Source: CAZMVU01 sp964569295
GTDB taxonomy: Bacteria; Hydrogenedentota; Hydrogenedentia; Hydrogenedentales; JAGMZX01
Length of the DNA stretch: 32,982 nucleotides
Assembly (NCBI GenBank): GCA_964569295.1
Contig: CAZMVU010000031.1
Location: 1-32,982, forward strand
Reading direction: 5' to 3'
Position 1 is the stretch's first letter. Each line of letters opens with the position of its first letter. This document shows, piece after piece, positions 7,723-15,672 of this stretch. The notes below the pieces were generated by a model. The model ran no database searches. It saw only the letters and a list, made by a program, of their open reading frames with translations, and was not told where the DNA came from. Both the position numbers and the translations under genes were made by a program.

Positions 7723-10152
7723 ATGACTGCGTACACACAGCGCATCTTTCACATGGTCGGTCATGGGCACATCGACCCTACGTGGCTGTGGCCCTGGACC
7801 GAAGGCTTCGAAGAAGTGCGGGCCACATTCCGCAGTGCCGTTGACCGCATGTCGGAAGATCCCGCATTCACGTTTTCTGCGAGCAGCGCAGCCTTTTACG
7901 AGTGGATCGAGCGCACGGAGCCGGCGCTTTTCGATGCCATTCGCAGCCGGGTCGCCGAAGGACGCTGGGAACTCGCCGGCGGGTTCTATATCGAACCGGA
8001 TTGCAACATTCCCTGCGGGGAATCCTTCGTGCGCCAAGGCCTCTATGCGCAACACTACTTTGCGGCTGCCTTCGGCAAACGCGCACGTATCGGGTTCAAC
8101 CCGGATAGCTTCGGCCATGCAGGCTCGTTGCCGCAGATTCTCGCGAAACTGGGTATCGATGCCTATGTCTTCGGGCGGCCGGAGCCGGGCAAGGAAAAAG
8201 AATTCCCCGAGGGCGCCACCTTCTGGTGGGAAAGCCCCGACGGAACCCGTTTGTTCGCCACGCACATTCCGCTCGGCTACAATGCCGCCGATGCCGACGC
8301 CAAGGTGACCGCCCTGGCCCAATACCCCCACCTCAACCCAGACCAGGCGCATGTGCTGTGTCTGTACGGCGTGGGCAACCACGGCGGCGGCCCCACCAAG
8401 AAGGCCATTGCCCAGATTACTGCCATGCACGAGGACCCGGACGCCCCGGACGTGCGCTTTTCCACATTGGCGGGGTATGTCGACGCATTCCGGGCAAGCA
8501 CCCACCCCGAGGACATGCCGGTGGTGCAGGACGATCTACAGCACCACGCCCGCGGCTGCTACAGCGCCCACGCCCTCTTGAAGCGCCTTCACCGCCAGAC
8601 AGAGCACGCCCTCATGACAGCGGAGCGTTTCGCCACGGCAGCGTGGCTGCTCGATGCGGCGCCCTATCCGCATAACCGGTTTCGAAAAGCCTGGCTCGAT
8701 CTGTTGTATAACCAGTTTCACGACATCATCGCCGGCACGAGCATCCCCTCGGCCTATGAGGACACCCGCGACCAGATCGGCGCAGCACGCCACCGGGCAC
8801 ATATCGCCATCAACGACGCGCTCCAGACTATTTCCCGGGATATCGACACCACGGAAGAGGGGAATACCTTTGTCCTCGTCAACTCGCTCACATGGCCCGT
8901 CGAACAGCCGGTCATTCTTTCCCGGGCGGCGGAGCGCACCCTCGATACCCCCATTCATTTCGTCGACGACACAGGCACGGTCGTCCCCAGCCAGGCCATT
9001 CGCCATGAGTACCCCGGCGCCTGTCGCTACGCCGTAACCGCGGAACTGCCCGCCACCGGCTACCGCCTTTTTCATGCCCGCTCTGGCAAACAAAACCTGC
9101 GCCAGCGGCAACGCCTCGACACCGGCCGCGACTTCCTCGAGAATGACTGGTGGCACCTCGAGTTCGACCCGTACGACGGCGCCCTCACCCGGCTCTATGA
9201 CAAGACGCGGCGTATCGAGGTGATCGAACGCGGCCTCGTGCTCGCCTGTCTCGCCGACGGCTCGGACACATGGAGCCATGATGTAGACGGCTACACCGCG
9301 GAGATCGGGCGCTTCGGCCGGGCGCGCCTGCAACGGGTCGAATATGGCGACGTGCTGGCCACCGTGCAGATCACGTCGCACTGGGAACATTGCACCGCCA
9401 TCCAGGAGATCACGCTCTACCGGGAGATCGCGGCCATCGATTGCCTGGTGCGCGTAAACTGGCAAGCGGCATACACCATGCTCAAGCTGGGCTTCGAAAC
9501 CCGTGTCGAACACGGCCGGGTCACCTGTGAAGCGCCCTACGGCGCCCAGGTTCGGCCAGCCTCGGGATGCGAGGAACCGGGCGGACAGTGGCTGGATATC
9601 ACGGGCGTCATCGACGGGCTGCCCTACGGCTTTACCCTGATCAATGACGGCTGCTATGGATTCGACGCGCGGGACCGCACACTGCGTCAGACGTTGCTGC
9701 GCAGCCCGGCCTATGCCCACCACAACTACAGGCGCCACGAGGCGGGTCAGGGCCTGCAGATTATGGACCAGGGTTGGCACACCTGGCGCTTCCGACTGCT
9801 CCCCCACCCGGGTCCCTGGCAGGAGGCGCGGGTCGTCAAAGATGCCTGGGAACTGAATGTCACCGTCTTCGCCCACCACGAATCGGCGCACCCGGGCCGC
9901 CGCCCTGCAAAGGCGCAGCTTCTGGGCACCGAGGCAGATAACGTGCTGCTCAGTACACTGAAGCAAAGCGAGGAAGACCAGCACCTGATTGTGCGTGGTT
10001 ATGAAACCGCCGGGCGGCCGGCAAGCACAACCCTGCACCTGCCCTACATGGACAAGCAGTTCAATCTCGGCTTTGAACCGCACGAAATAAAGACCATGCA
10101 CATCGACACCACCACATGGACACTGCGCGACGTTAATCTATTGGAGGAATAG
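7723..10152 (+). CDS. glycoside hydrolase family 38 alpha-mannosidase
   Basis: An 809-residue GH38 enzyme without a signal peptide, so probably cytoplasmic. The N-terminal catalytic domain shows the zinc-binding motif HIDPTWLWPW (His16, Asp18) and the nucleophile motif 'NPDSFGHAGSLPQIL' (Asp128). A further zinc ligand is expected at His333 in 'QFHDIIAGTS'. The mid domain and the C-terminal beta domain follow, and the length is normal for the family. GH38 enzymes cleave alpha-linked mannose from oligosaccharides with retention. A GGAG element lies upstream of the ATG. The last codons contain a GGAGG that may act as ribosome binding site for the next gene. It pairs functionally with the GH2 mannosidase-type gene at 28537, suggesting mannose-containing glycan use. 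Confidence 0.93.
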   Translation: MTAYTQRIFHMVGHGHIDPTWLWPWTEGFEEVRATFRSAVDRMSEDPAFTFSASSAAFYEWIERTEPALFDAIRSRVAEGRWELAGGFYIEPDCNIPCGESFVRQGLYAQHYFAAAFGKRARIGFNPDSFGHAGSLPQILAKLGIDAYVFGRPEPGKEKEFPEGATFWWESPDGTRLFATHIPLGYNAADADAKVTALAQYPHLNPDQAHVLCLYGVGNHGGGPTKKAIAQITAMHEDPDAPDVRFSTLAGYVDAFRASTHPEDMPVVQDDLQHHARGCYSAHALLKRLHRQTEHALMTAERFATAAWLLDAAPYPHNRFRKAWLDLLYNQFHDIIAGTSIPSAYEDTRDQIGAARHRAHIAINDALQTISRDIDTTEEGNTFVLVNSLTWPVEQPVILSRAAERTLDTPIHFVDDTGTVVPSQAIRHEYPGACRYAVTAELPATGYRLFHARSGKQNLRQRQRLDTGRDFLENDWWHLEFDPYDGALTRLYDKTRRIEVIERGLVLACLADGSDTWSHDVDGYTAEIGRFGRARLQRVEYGDVLATVQITSHWEHCTAIQEITLYREIAAIDCLVRVNWQAAYTMLKLGFETRVEHGRVTCEAPYGAQVRPASGCEEPGGQWLDITGVIDGLPYGFTLINDGCYGFDARDRTLRQTLLRSPAYAHHNYRRHEAGQGLQIMDQGWHTWRFRLLPHPGPWQEARVVKDAWELNVTVFAHHESAHPGRRPAKAQLLGTEADNVLLSTLKQSEEDQHLIVRGYETAGRPASTTLHLPYMDKQFNLGFEPHEIKTMHIDTTTWTLRDVNLLEE

Positions 10153-10212
10153 GCCATTCCTATCGTACCTTTTCCCGGAAATACCGGCGCCGATGGCCCC
10201 GCCCGACACAGC

Positions 10213-10260
10213 CCCACGGGGCCCACGGGGCCCACGGGGCCCACGGGGCCCACGGGGCCC
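10213..10260 (+). repeat. five tandem 9-bp repeats, CCCACGGGG
   Basis: Five perfect copies start at 10213, 10222, 10231, 10240 and 10249, followed by a CCC. In the frame of the downstream gene they read Pro-Thr-Gly, a collagen-like triplet, with no stop between the alpha-mannosidase stop and the ATG at 10291. The minus strand would read Gly-Pro-Val, so the coding sense rests on co-directionality with the downstream gene. The array could also fold into GC hairpins. Confidence 0.9.
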
Positions 10261-10290
10261 CTCGGCCAGTTAGAAGCCATCGAGGAGCAC

Positions 10291-10716
10291 ATGCTTACCT
10301 TCCTCGGGCAAGCCACCAACCCGCTGGCGCCGCTCAGCACGCTGTTGAAGCATTGCCGGCAAATCGAAGGGTTCGATCAACTCGATCAGGACCAGCTCCT
10401 CTATTTTCTGCGCCACCACGATCTGGTGAAGGTTATCGAGCCAGCAGGGGGGATCGTGGGCGAACTCGCCGAAATGGCCGATGCGGGCCAGCTCACCGAG
10501 GCCGAGCCGCGTATCGTGCTCAAAGAACGCATACCACCGCCCCAGGAGCTCGCCAAGCTCATGATCATTCAGTTGGAGACGGTTATCGAGACCATTCGCA
10601 GGGCGCGCGAAGAAGTGCGTCAATCGACGGGCGACCCACGCCAGGCCCAATTCGAGGAACTCCTGGCACGGGCGGAGGAATTGCGGACGAAGCTCAAGCA
10701 GCTCATGGTACAGTGA
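10291..10716 (+). CDS. hypothetical protein, helical; possibly extended upstream to 10156
   Basis: From the ATG at 10291 this is a 141-residue protein I do not recognise. It looks mainly alpha-helical; the last 45 residues ('LAKLMIIQLETVIETIRRA' onward, rich in Glu, Arg, Leu) suggest a coiled coil. A GAGG site precedes this ATG with short spacing. The frame stays open upstream through the Pro-Thr-Gly repeat to just after the mannosidase stop. There, an ATT codon at 10156 sits 8 nt after a GGAGG (10143-10147). Initiation at ATT would give 186 residues beginning MPIVPFPGNTG and carrying a short collagen-like segment. No ATG, GTG or TTG exists in frame between. The gene is probably co-transcribed with the mannosidase. 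Function unknown. Confidence 0.65.
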   Translation: MLTFLGQATNPLAPLSTLLKHCRQIEGFDQLDQDQLLYFLRHHDLVKVIEPAGGIVGELAEMADAGQLTEAEPRIVLKERIPPPQELAKLMIIQLETVIETIRRAREEVRQSTGDPRQAQFEELLARAEELRTKLKQLMVQ

Positions 10717-10843
10717 CTCCCCGATTATGCTACGGCGCGCCTGCCCAAAAAGCCCGCCGCCGGCACAGCCGGTGAAGAGAAACCGCTGCACAACGTCCTT
10801 TTCCTCGAAAACATGCGAAAACAGTGAAGCGGGAGCAGCGATC

Positions 10844-12220
10844 ATGATGACACGTTTCTTCTGGGCCGGAGTGCTCGCGGCCATGGGCGCGGGTGCAGAA
10901 CCGCAACATTTCGTGCTGCACGCGCCTCACAATGTCTGGGACGTGGCGGTACACGACTTCAATGAAAACGGTACACAGGATGTATTGGTATTGAGTTGTG
11001 ACGAGCAGCGCTACCCGTTGCCGAAGCAGCTGGGCCTTCATGAGTCGTCACGTTCCGGCAAATACAAACAGAAGCCATCACATACCATCGATATGGACCC
11101 GGATTCCGGCATCGTTTTTCTGGCCGAGGTCGATGGTACACCGCCCAAGGAAGTGGTCGTCGCCAATGCGGAAGGGGCCATCGTCTACGCGTATACGCCC
11201 GATGGGTTCGACGAGGTGGCCCGGCCGCGCTTTGTCTCCTTATTGCCCAGTGGCACCCGTGAACCGACGATAGTCAACCAGTTCGCCCAGGACCTGGATG
11301 GCGACGGGATCGACGAGTGGCTGGTGCCCGTACCACTCGGCGTGCAAATCCGGCATGCGGAGGCGGTGATCACGCGCATTCCCTGCGACATCCACAGCGA
11401 GGCGGGCGGCGGCAACGCCTTGAGAATCTCCCACCGTGTGCCGGCGCCGCATACCTTCCGTTTTGCCGGTGTGCCCCAAAAAGGCATCGCGTTTTTGAGC
11501 GACGAGTTTGCGGATTTTGCATACGGGCCCGAATGGGATCAACACCGGCGTTTCCGTATCCCTGTGAATCTCGAAGAGAAATGGGAAGCCTCGGCGAAAA
11601 TGGCGGACATCAACGGGGACAACTGGCCGGACTTGCTGGTCACGCAGACCCGCGGGACAGTAAACCTCGAGGTGCTCACGCAAGTGTATGTGGCGGCGGC
11701 GCCTTTCGCATATCCCGAGAAACCTTCGGCCACATTCACGGCGCAGGGCAGCATCGCCAATGGGATGCTGCGCGATGTAAACGGCGATGGCCTGCTGGAC
11801 ATGATCTACATCCAGGTGCCCTTCGGATTGGGCAACATCGTCAATTTCGTGGTGCGGGGCAAGGTACGGGTGGACGCGGATGTCTATCTTTATGACGGAC
11901 TGCAGTTCCCCGAAACGCCGAACTACACCGCCTCACTCACTATCGAAGCCCCGGAAGGCCGCGAACAGGTTGCCCACGCCATGGCGGACTTCACCGGGGA
12001 CGGGCGCCTCGACTTGGCCATCGCGACCGATCGCGACACGCTCACCTTCCATCTGGGAAAAGAGGACCGGTTCTTGGACCGCAAGTCCGCCTTCGACGTG
12101 TCGTTGCCGAGTTTCGGCAATGCGCGCACAGTAAAGCTCGACAACAACGACAAAAGCGACCTGCTGATTTTCCGGCCCGATGGTAAGCACAGCACGCGGG
12201 TGGAAGTGCTGGTTTTCTGA
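10844..12220 (+). CDS. FG-GAP/VCBS repeat protein, exported
   Basis: A 458-residue protein. The start at 10844 (or the adjacent ATG at 10847) has a GGGAG site upstream and opens with a signal peptide (residues about 1-19, MGAGAEP). An open frame from 10727 adds 39 non-signal residues and is not preferred. Several calcium-loop motifs of FG-GAP/VCBS (integrin-like beta-propeller) repeats are visible: 'DFNENGTQDVL', 'DLDGDGIDEW', 'DINGDNWPDLL', 'DVNGDGLLDMI' and 'DFTGDGRLDLA'. This predicts a periplasmic or secreted beta-propeller with Ca2+-binding loops. Such proteins bind ligands or other proteins; no catalytic residues are evident. It lies 127 bp after the small helical protein and may or may not share its transcript. 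Confidence 0.85.
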   Translation: MMTRFFWAGVLAAMGAGAEPQHFVLHAPHNVWDVAVHDFNENGTQDVLVLSCDEQRYPLPKQLGLHESSRSGKYKQKPSHTIDMDPDSGIVFLAEVDGTPPKEVVVANAEGAIVYAYTPDGFDEVARPRFVSLLPSGTREPTIVNQFAQDLDGDGIDEWLVPVPLGVQIRHAEAVITRIPCDIHSEAGGGNALRISHRVPAPHTFRFAGVPQKGIAFLSDEFADFAYGPEWDQHRRFRIPVNLEEKWEASAKMADINGDNWPDLLVTQTRGTVNLEVLTQVYVAAAPFAYPEKPSATFTAQGSIANGMLRDVNGDGLLDMIYIQVPFGLGNIVNFVVRGKVRVDADVYLYDGLQFPETPNYTASLTIEAPEGREQVAHAMADFTGDGRLDLAIATDRDTLTFHLGKEDRFLDRKSAFDVSLPSFGNARTVKLDNNDKSDLLIFRPDGKHSTRVEVLVF

Positions 12221-12368
12221 TGCAGACCGGCGGGATGCGCGACAGCGACGAGAATTGTCACTGGGCGACGGTTTTCGTTGTGCTATCAGCGTCGTTCCTG
12301 GCCTATTGCCACGGGAGGACAATTTGCAAATCGTTTGTTTACAATAACTTGCGTACTCAGACTAAAGC

Positions 12369-12385
12369 TGGCACACCCATTGCAT
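12369..12385 (+). promoter_or_regulatory. sigma-54 promoter of the pilin gene
   Basis: TGGCAC (12369-12374), 5 bp, TTGCAT (12380-12385). The invariant GG (12370-12371) and GC (12382-12383) are exactly 10 bp apart, matching the -24/-12 element of sigma-54 promoters. Transcription would start near 12395, giving a leader of about 75 nt before the pilin ATG. Pilin genes under sigma-54 control (PilS/PilR-type regulation) are known in Pseudomonas and other bacteria. No enhancer-binding protein gene is in the window. Confidence 0.8.
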
Positions 12386-12468
12386 AAAACGAGTCGACGC
12401 AAATGGCCCCTGGATACAGGGTGAAAACGAACAACGGGTAAAAACAGAGGAATCAAGGAGAGCATGCC

Positions 12469-12918
12469 ATGAAAAAACTGCACAAGAGCCAAGGCTTCAC
12501 ACTCATCGAATTGATGATCGTGGTCGCGATCATCGCGATCATCGCGGCCATCGCAATTCCGAACCTGCTGCGTTCGCGCATTCAGTCGAACGAGTCGGCG
12601 GCTGTGGGCAACTTGCGCACCGTGGTCGGGGCGCAAACTGCCTATCATGCCTCGGAGTTCGAATATGCGGTCGACTTCGCCACACTCACGGGCGCAACAC
12701 CGCCATTTCTGGACGGCGAATGGGACGGCGTACCCAAGAACGGGTACAACTTTGCCTTGGGCGGCAGCTCCCAGAGCTTCACATGCAATGCCGACCCGGT
12801 GGAAAGCGGCGTAACAGGGAACAAGGGCTTCTTCACCGACGCTTCCGGCGTAATTCGCCATGCGGATGGAGGGGCCGCGGATGAAACGAGCCCGGTGCTC
12901 GGACAGGATGCCCCGTAA
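12469..12918 (+). CDS. type IV pilin-like / pseudopilin protein
   Basis: A 149-residue prepilin. The short basic leader MKKLHKSQG ends at the prepilin peptidase site Gly9|Phe10, followed by the classic N-terminal helix (FTLIELMIVVAIIAIIAAIA) with Glu14 at position +5 of the mature protein. The globular remainder contains 'NLRTVVGAQTAYH', typical of major pilins and GspG-like proteins of Acidobacteria-, Planctomycetes- and Hydrogenedentes-like bacteria, and ends with 'GVIRHADGG', a common tail motif in that group. An AAGGAG site precedes the start by about 9 nt. It is a single-gene unit between a sigma-54 promoter and a strong terminator. Pilin versus type II secretion pseudopilin cannot be settled; stand-alone regulation favours a pilin. 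Confidence 0.9.
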   Translation: MKKLHKSQGFTLIELMIVVAIIAIIAAIAIPNLLRSRIQSNESAAVGNLRTVVGAQTAYHASEFEYAVDFATLTGATPPFLDGEWDGVPKNGYNFALGGSSQSFTCNADPVESGVTGNKGFFTDASGVIRHADGGAADETSPVLGQDAP

Positions 12919-12976
12919 CCAACCCCGGGGCGCGTAGCGCCTCGTGTGCCAGTTGCAGACTCGAAAGACGTGAGCA

Positions 12977-13021
12977 GGCCGGCGGCGCCGAACCAAACGG
13001 CGCCGCCGGCCGCGTTCTTTT
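12977..13021 (+). terminator. strong rho-independent terminator after the pilin gene
   Basis: A perfect 14-bp stem (GGCCGGCGGCGCCG, 12977-12990, with its complement 12998-13011) encloses a 7-nt loop AACCAAA and is followed by a T-rich tract at 13015-13021. On the minus strand there is no comparable T tract, so it mainly serves the pilin transcript. Confidence 0.85.
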
Positions 13022-13045
13022 GGGGCGGGCCGTGGCACCCGAGGC

Positions 13046-14410
13046 CTACAGTTCCTCCAAAAAGCGCATGTATGTTTCGATGCCCCTGAAAAACGTCGGC
13101 AGGTGCTGCCGTTCGTTCGGGCCATGGATGCCGTCGTCCGGGAGCGCAAAGCCCAGCATGACCGAGTCGACACCAAGCTGCTGTTGCATGAGCCCGACCA
13201 CGGGCACACTGCCGCCCTCGCGCTTGTAGACCGGCGCCGCGCCAAACACCGCTTCGATCGCCGTCGACGCAGCGCGCATGTAGTCCGAATCGAGCTGCAT
13301 CACAGCCGCGGGACCGTGCGCCAGTTCACGCATGGACCAGCGCGATTCCGGGGGCGCATGTTCATCAAGGTAGGCGCGCAATTGTTCCGCGATCTGCCCG
13401 GGTTCCTGATCGGGCACGAGGCGGCACGATATCTTCGCGGTGGCCCGGGCCGGCAACACGGTTTTCGCGCCAGCCCCGGTGAATCCGCTCCAGAGGCCGT
13501 TGACCTCGAGCGTTGGCCGCGCGCCGCGCCGCTCGAGCGTGGTGTAGCCCGCTTCGCCGTAGGTGTCCGGCGCACCGCACATGGCCAGCCATTCCTGGTC
13601 CGAGTGCGGCACATGCGCAATGCGATCGCGTTCTTCATCGCTCAGTTCGCGCACGTTATCGTAGAATCCCGGCAGGGTCACGTTGCCGCCCGTATCATGC
13701 ATGCCGGCGATCAACTCACACAGCACATGCGCGGGGTTGCGTATGGTGCCGCCGAAATGCCCGCTGTGCAGGTCTTTCTTGGGTCCCCTGACCTCGACCT
13801 CGAAGTAGGCCAAGCCACGCAACGCATAGGTGATGGATGGCTGGTCCTTGGCGTGAATGCCGCCGTCGCAATTCAACACCACGTCGCACGCGAGCAGTTC
13901 TTTGTGCGCGTCGATGAAGGGGCCCAGATTCGGGGAACCTATCTCTTCCTCGCCTTCGAATAGGAACTTCAGGTTCACCCCTGCGCCGCCATGCTGCTGC
14001 AACGCCTCGACGGCACGCAGGCAGGCATAGAGCTGGCCCTTCATGTCCGAGGCCCCCCGCGCCACCATGTCGTCGCCGCGCACCGTGGGCTCGAAGGGCG
14101 GTGTTTCCCACTCTTCGAGCGGGTCCGCCGGCTGCACGTCGTAGTGGCCATAGACCAGCACGGTCGGCCGGCCCTCCCGGACCGGACCCGCCGCATACAC
14201 CACGGGATGGCCGTCCGTCGGCATGATCTCGACTTTTTCCATGCCCAGCGCATTCAGTTTGCCCGCGAGCCATTGCGCGGCCCGCTGCACGTCTTCCTTA
14301 TGTTCGGGCAACGTCGAAATACTTGGAATGCGGAGCAACTCTTGATACTCCGCCAAGGCAGCCTCGCGGTTCTCCCGCACCCAGGCCAACGCCTGTTCTA
14401 CATCGCTCAT
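13046..14410 (-). CDS. M20 family metallopeptidase (dipeptidase-type)
   Basis: A 454-residue cytoplasmic zinc peptidase of the M20/M25/M40 (ArgE/DapE/CPG2/carnosinase-like) group. In order: 'VYGHYDVQPAD' with metal ligand His and the following Asp, 'RGASDMKGQL' with the bridging Asp, 'EGEEEIGSPN' with the catalytic Glu and a metal-ligand Glu, 'NCDGG' with another Asp ligand, and 'GPNERQH' near the C-terminus with the last His ligand. The dimerisation lid domain occupies about residues 205-320 and includes 'DLHSGHFGG'. This pattern fits non-specific dipeptidases. An AAGGA site precedes the ATG. It starts 67 bp downstream of the broken hepT gene on the same strand and was perhaps once co-transcribed with it. 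Confidence 0.92.
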   Translation of the reverse strand: MSDVEQALAWVRENREAALAEYQELLRIPSISTLPEHKEDVQRAAQWLAGKLNALGMEKVEIMPTDGHPVVYAAGPVREGRPTVLVYGHYDVQPADPLEEWETPPFEPTVRGDDMVARGASDMKGQLYACLRAVEALQQHGGAGVNLKFLFEGEEEIGSPNLGPFIDAHKELLACDVVLNCDGGIHAKDQPSITYALRGLAYFEVEVRGPKKDLHSGHFGGTIRNPAHVLCELIAGMHDTGGNVTLPGFYDNVRELSDEERDRIAHVPHSDQEWLAMCGAPDTYGEAGYTTLERRGARPTLEVNGLWSGFTGAGAKTVLPARATAKISCRLVPDQEPGQIAEQLRAYLDEHAPPESRWSMRELAHGPAAVMQLDSDYMRAASTAIEAVFGAAPVYKREGGSVPVVGLMQQQLGVDSVMLGFALPDDGIHGPNERQHLPTFFRGIETYMRFLEEL

Positions 14411-14477
14411 GGATATTCCTTCTTCTTTCGGTCTCGGAAAGCCTCGTTATCCCCTGCGAATTGGCTGAACATGGCGC

Positions 14478-14732
14478 TTACTCGTTTTCCATGTTCTCCG
14501 GCAGGAGCTTCCTGAGAGCGGCTATCAGTTCCGGGGCGCGCCGGGTGGCGACAGCCCATATGGCCTCGTGCAGAATCTCGCCGTATTCGTGGGTCAATAC
14601 ATTGCGTTGACCGATTATCATACGTCCCTTATCATACGCCACGGGATTTCCGGATTCGCCTCCCGCGCCGCTTTCGACACACGCCGGGCCGCTTCACCAA
14701 TGATCTCGACATGCCGTTCGACCGCGCCCCGC
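14478..14732 (-). pseudogene. hepT: hepT-like (DUF86) toxin pseudogene, frameshifted by a 14-bp duplication
   Basis: On the minus strand one frame reads 'RGAVERHVEIIGEAARRV' and 'NPEIPWRMI', then hits a stop. Another frame continues with 'IGQRNVLTHEYGEILHEAIW' and ends 'LLPENMENE'. Together they make the C-terminal two thirds of a HepT-type HEPN RNase, including the catalytic R-x4-H-x-Y motif (RNVLTHEY). The junction holds a 10-bp direct repeat TTATCATACG (plus strand 14615-14624 and 14629-14638). Removing one 14-bp unit restores 'PWRMIIGQRN' in frame. The N-terminal part is not recognisable in this frame; 'DAARLVAHCGIPQQF' in another frame near 14810-14855 may be a decayed remnant. No mntA antitoxin partner is seen upstream. 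From 14733 to 15048 nothing else is supported. Confidence 0.8.
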
Positions 14733-15048
14733 GGCCTCAGGGCGCCAGCGGTCTTTGCGCCCATGGCATCCGGCGCCTTGCGGGCGGTCCGCTTTTCGCG
14801 GCCGTTGAGAACTGTTGCGGAATTCCGCAGTGTGCCACAAGACGCGCGGCGTCCGGCACCTCGTGCACGGGGGGACAAAACGCTGTGCCAGTGTCCTCGA
14901 AAAGGCGTCAACCGCAGCGGCGCGAATTTCCGAGGGATGTTGGCGTATTTCCCTTTATCCTCTCAAACCGGTAGCATAAGCATCGCCCATCATGATAGGG
15001 AACATCAAGGCACGCCACGAACCATTTCCCATTTAATGGTGTCCAACT

Positions 15049-15669
15049 ATGTGTGAACAGAGCGAAGAGACAGCGCACCGTGCCGTACAGGCCGAGGCGG
15101 CCGAGCTGGCAGCGGCCTTTCGCGCGGGCGCGCCGGCAGCCTTCGACCGGGTGGTCGCGTTGTATAAGGACCGCTTGTACAACGTGTTATATCGCATACT
15201 CGGCAACCACGAGGATGCCCTCGACGTGGCACAAGAAGCCTTCATACGCGCCTGGCGCAAGCGTGAGCAATTCGCAGGCCGGGCACAGGTCTACACCTGG
15301 CTGTACCAGATTGCCGCCAACCTTGCCCGCAATCGCCTGCGCGACGGCACACGCAAGGGCCGCAACAAAGGCGCTTCCTTCGACGTCCTTGCAGGCGGCG
15401 CCCCGAGCGTGGCGCAGCAGGCCCTCGCCACAAGCGAGAACCCGCGCGATCACGCGGCCCGGGAAGAACTCGGCGCCGTCCTCGAAGAGTGCCTGGCGGC
15501 GTTGGCCGATCACTACCGCATGGCCTTTGTATTGCGTATTTTCGACGGATTGGACTACGCGGGCATTGCGGCAACCCTCGATTGCCGCGAAGGCACGGTG
15601 AAATCGCGTTTGAACAAGGCCCGCGGCCTGCTGCGTACTTGCCTGCAACAACACGGGCATATCGACTGA
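15049..15669 (+). CDS. ECF RNA polymerase sigma factor
   Basis: A 206-residue RpoE-type sigma factor. Region 2 spans about residues 32-100: 'FDRVVALYKDRLYNVLYRIL', then 'EDALDVAQEAFIRAW' and 'FAGRAQVYTWLYQIAANLARN', the region that contacts the -10 element and core polymerase. Region 4 spans about 145-198: 'LPxxYR'-like 'LADHYRMAFVLRIFDGLDYAGIAATLDC', then 'GTVKSRLNKARGLL', the -35-binding helix-turn-helix. The ATG at 15049 has a poor ribosome binding site, but a stop lies five codons upstream and no better start exists. The anti-sigma gene follows after 3 bp. It presumably responds to an envelope signal through that partner; the regulon is unknown. Confidence 0.93.
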   Translation: MCEQSEETAHRAVQAEAAELAAAFRAGAPAAFDRVVALYKDRLYNVLYRILGNHEDALDVAQEAFIRAWRKREQFAGRAQVYTWLYQIAANLARNRLRDGTRKGRNKGASFDVLAGGAPSVAQQALATSENPRDHAAREELGAVLEECLAALADHYRMAFVLRIFDGLDYAGIAATLDCREGTVKSRLNKARGLLRTCLQQHGHID

Positions 15670-15672
15670 ACA

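Noticed and set aside
10270..10884. 204-codon minus-strand frame opposite the small helical protein
   Set aside because: Antisense to a better supported gene with coiled-coil character and co-directional neighbours; no start signal seen.
12220..12387. 55-codon frame starting at a TGATG overlap with the FG-GAP gene stop, with a hydrophobic stretch
   Set aside because: No ribosome binding site, no family resemblance, and it ends inside the sigma-54 promoter element; chance open frame is more likely.
13046..13245. Minus-strand frame 12286-13245 running across the pilin region
   Set aside because: It is antisense to the pilin gene and out of frame with the peptidase; no motifs.
14999..15048. 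GGAAC (14999-15003) as an autoregulatory ECF promoter before the sigma factor gene
   Set aside because: No convincing -10 element at the right distance.
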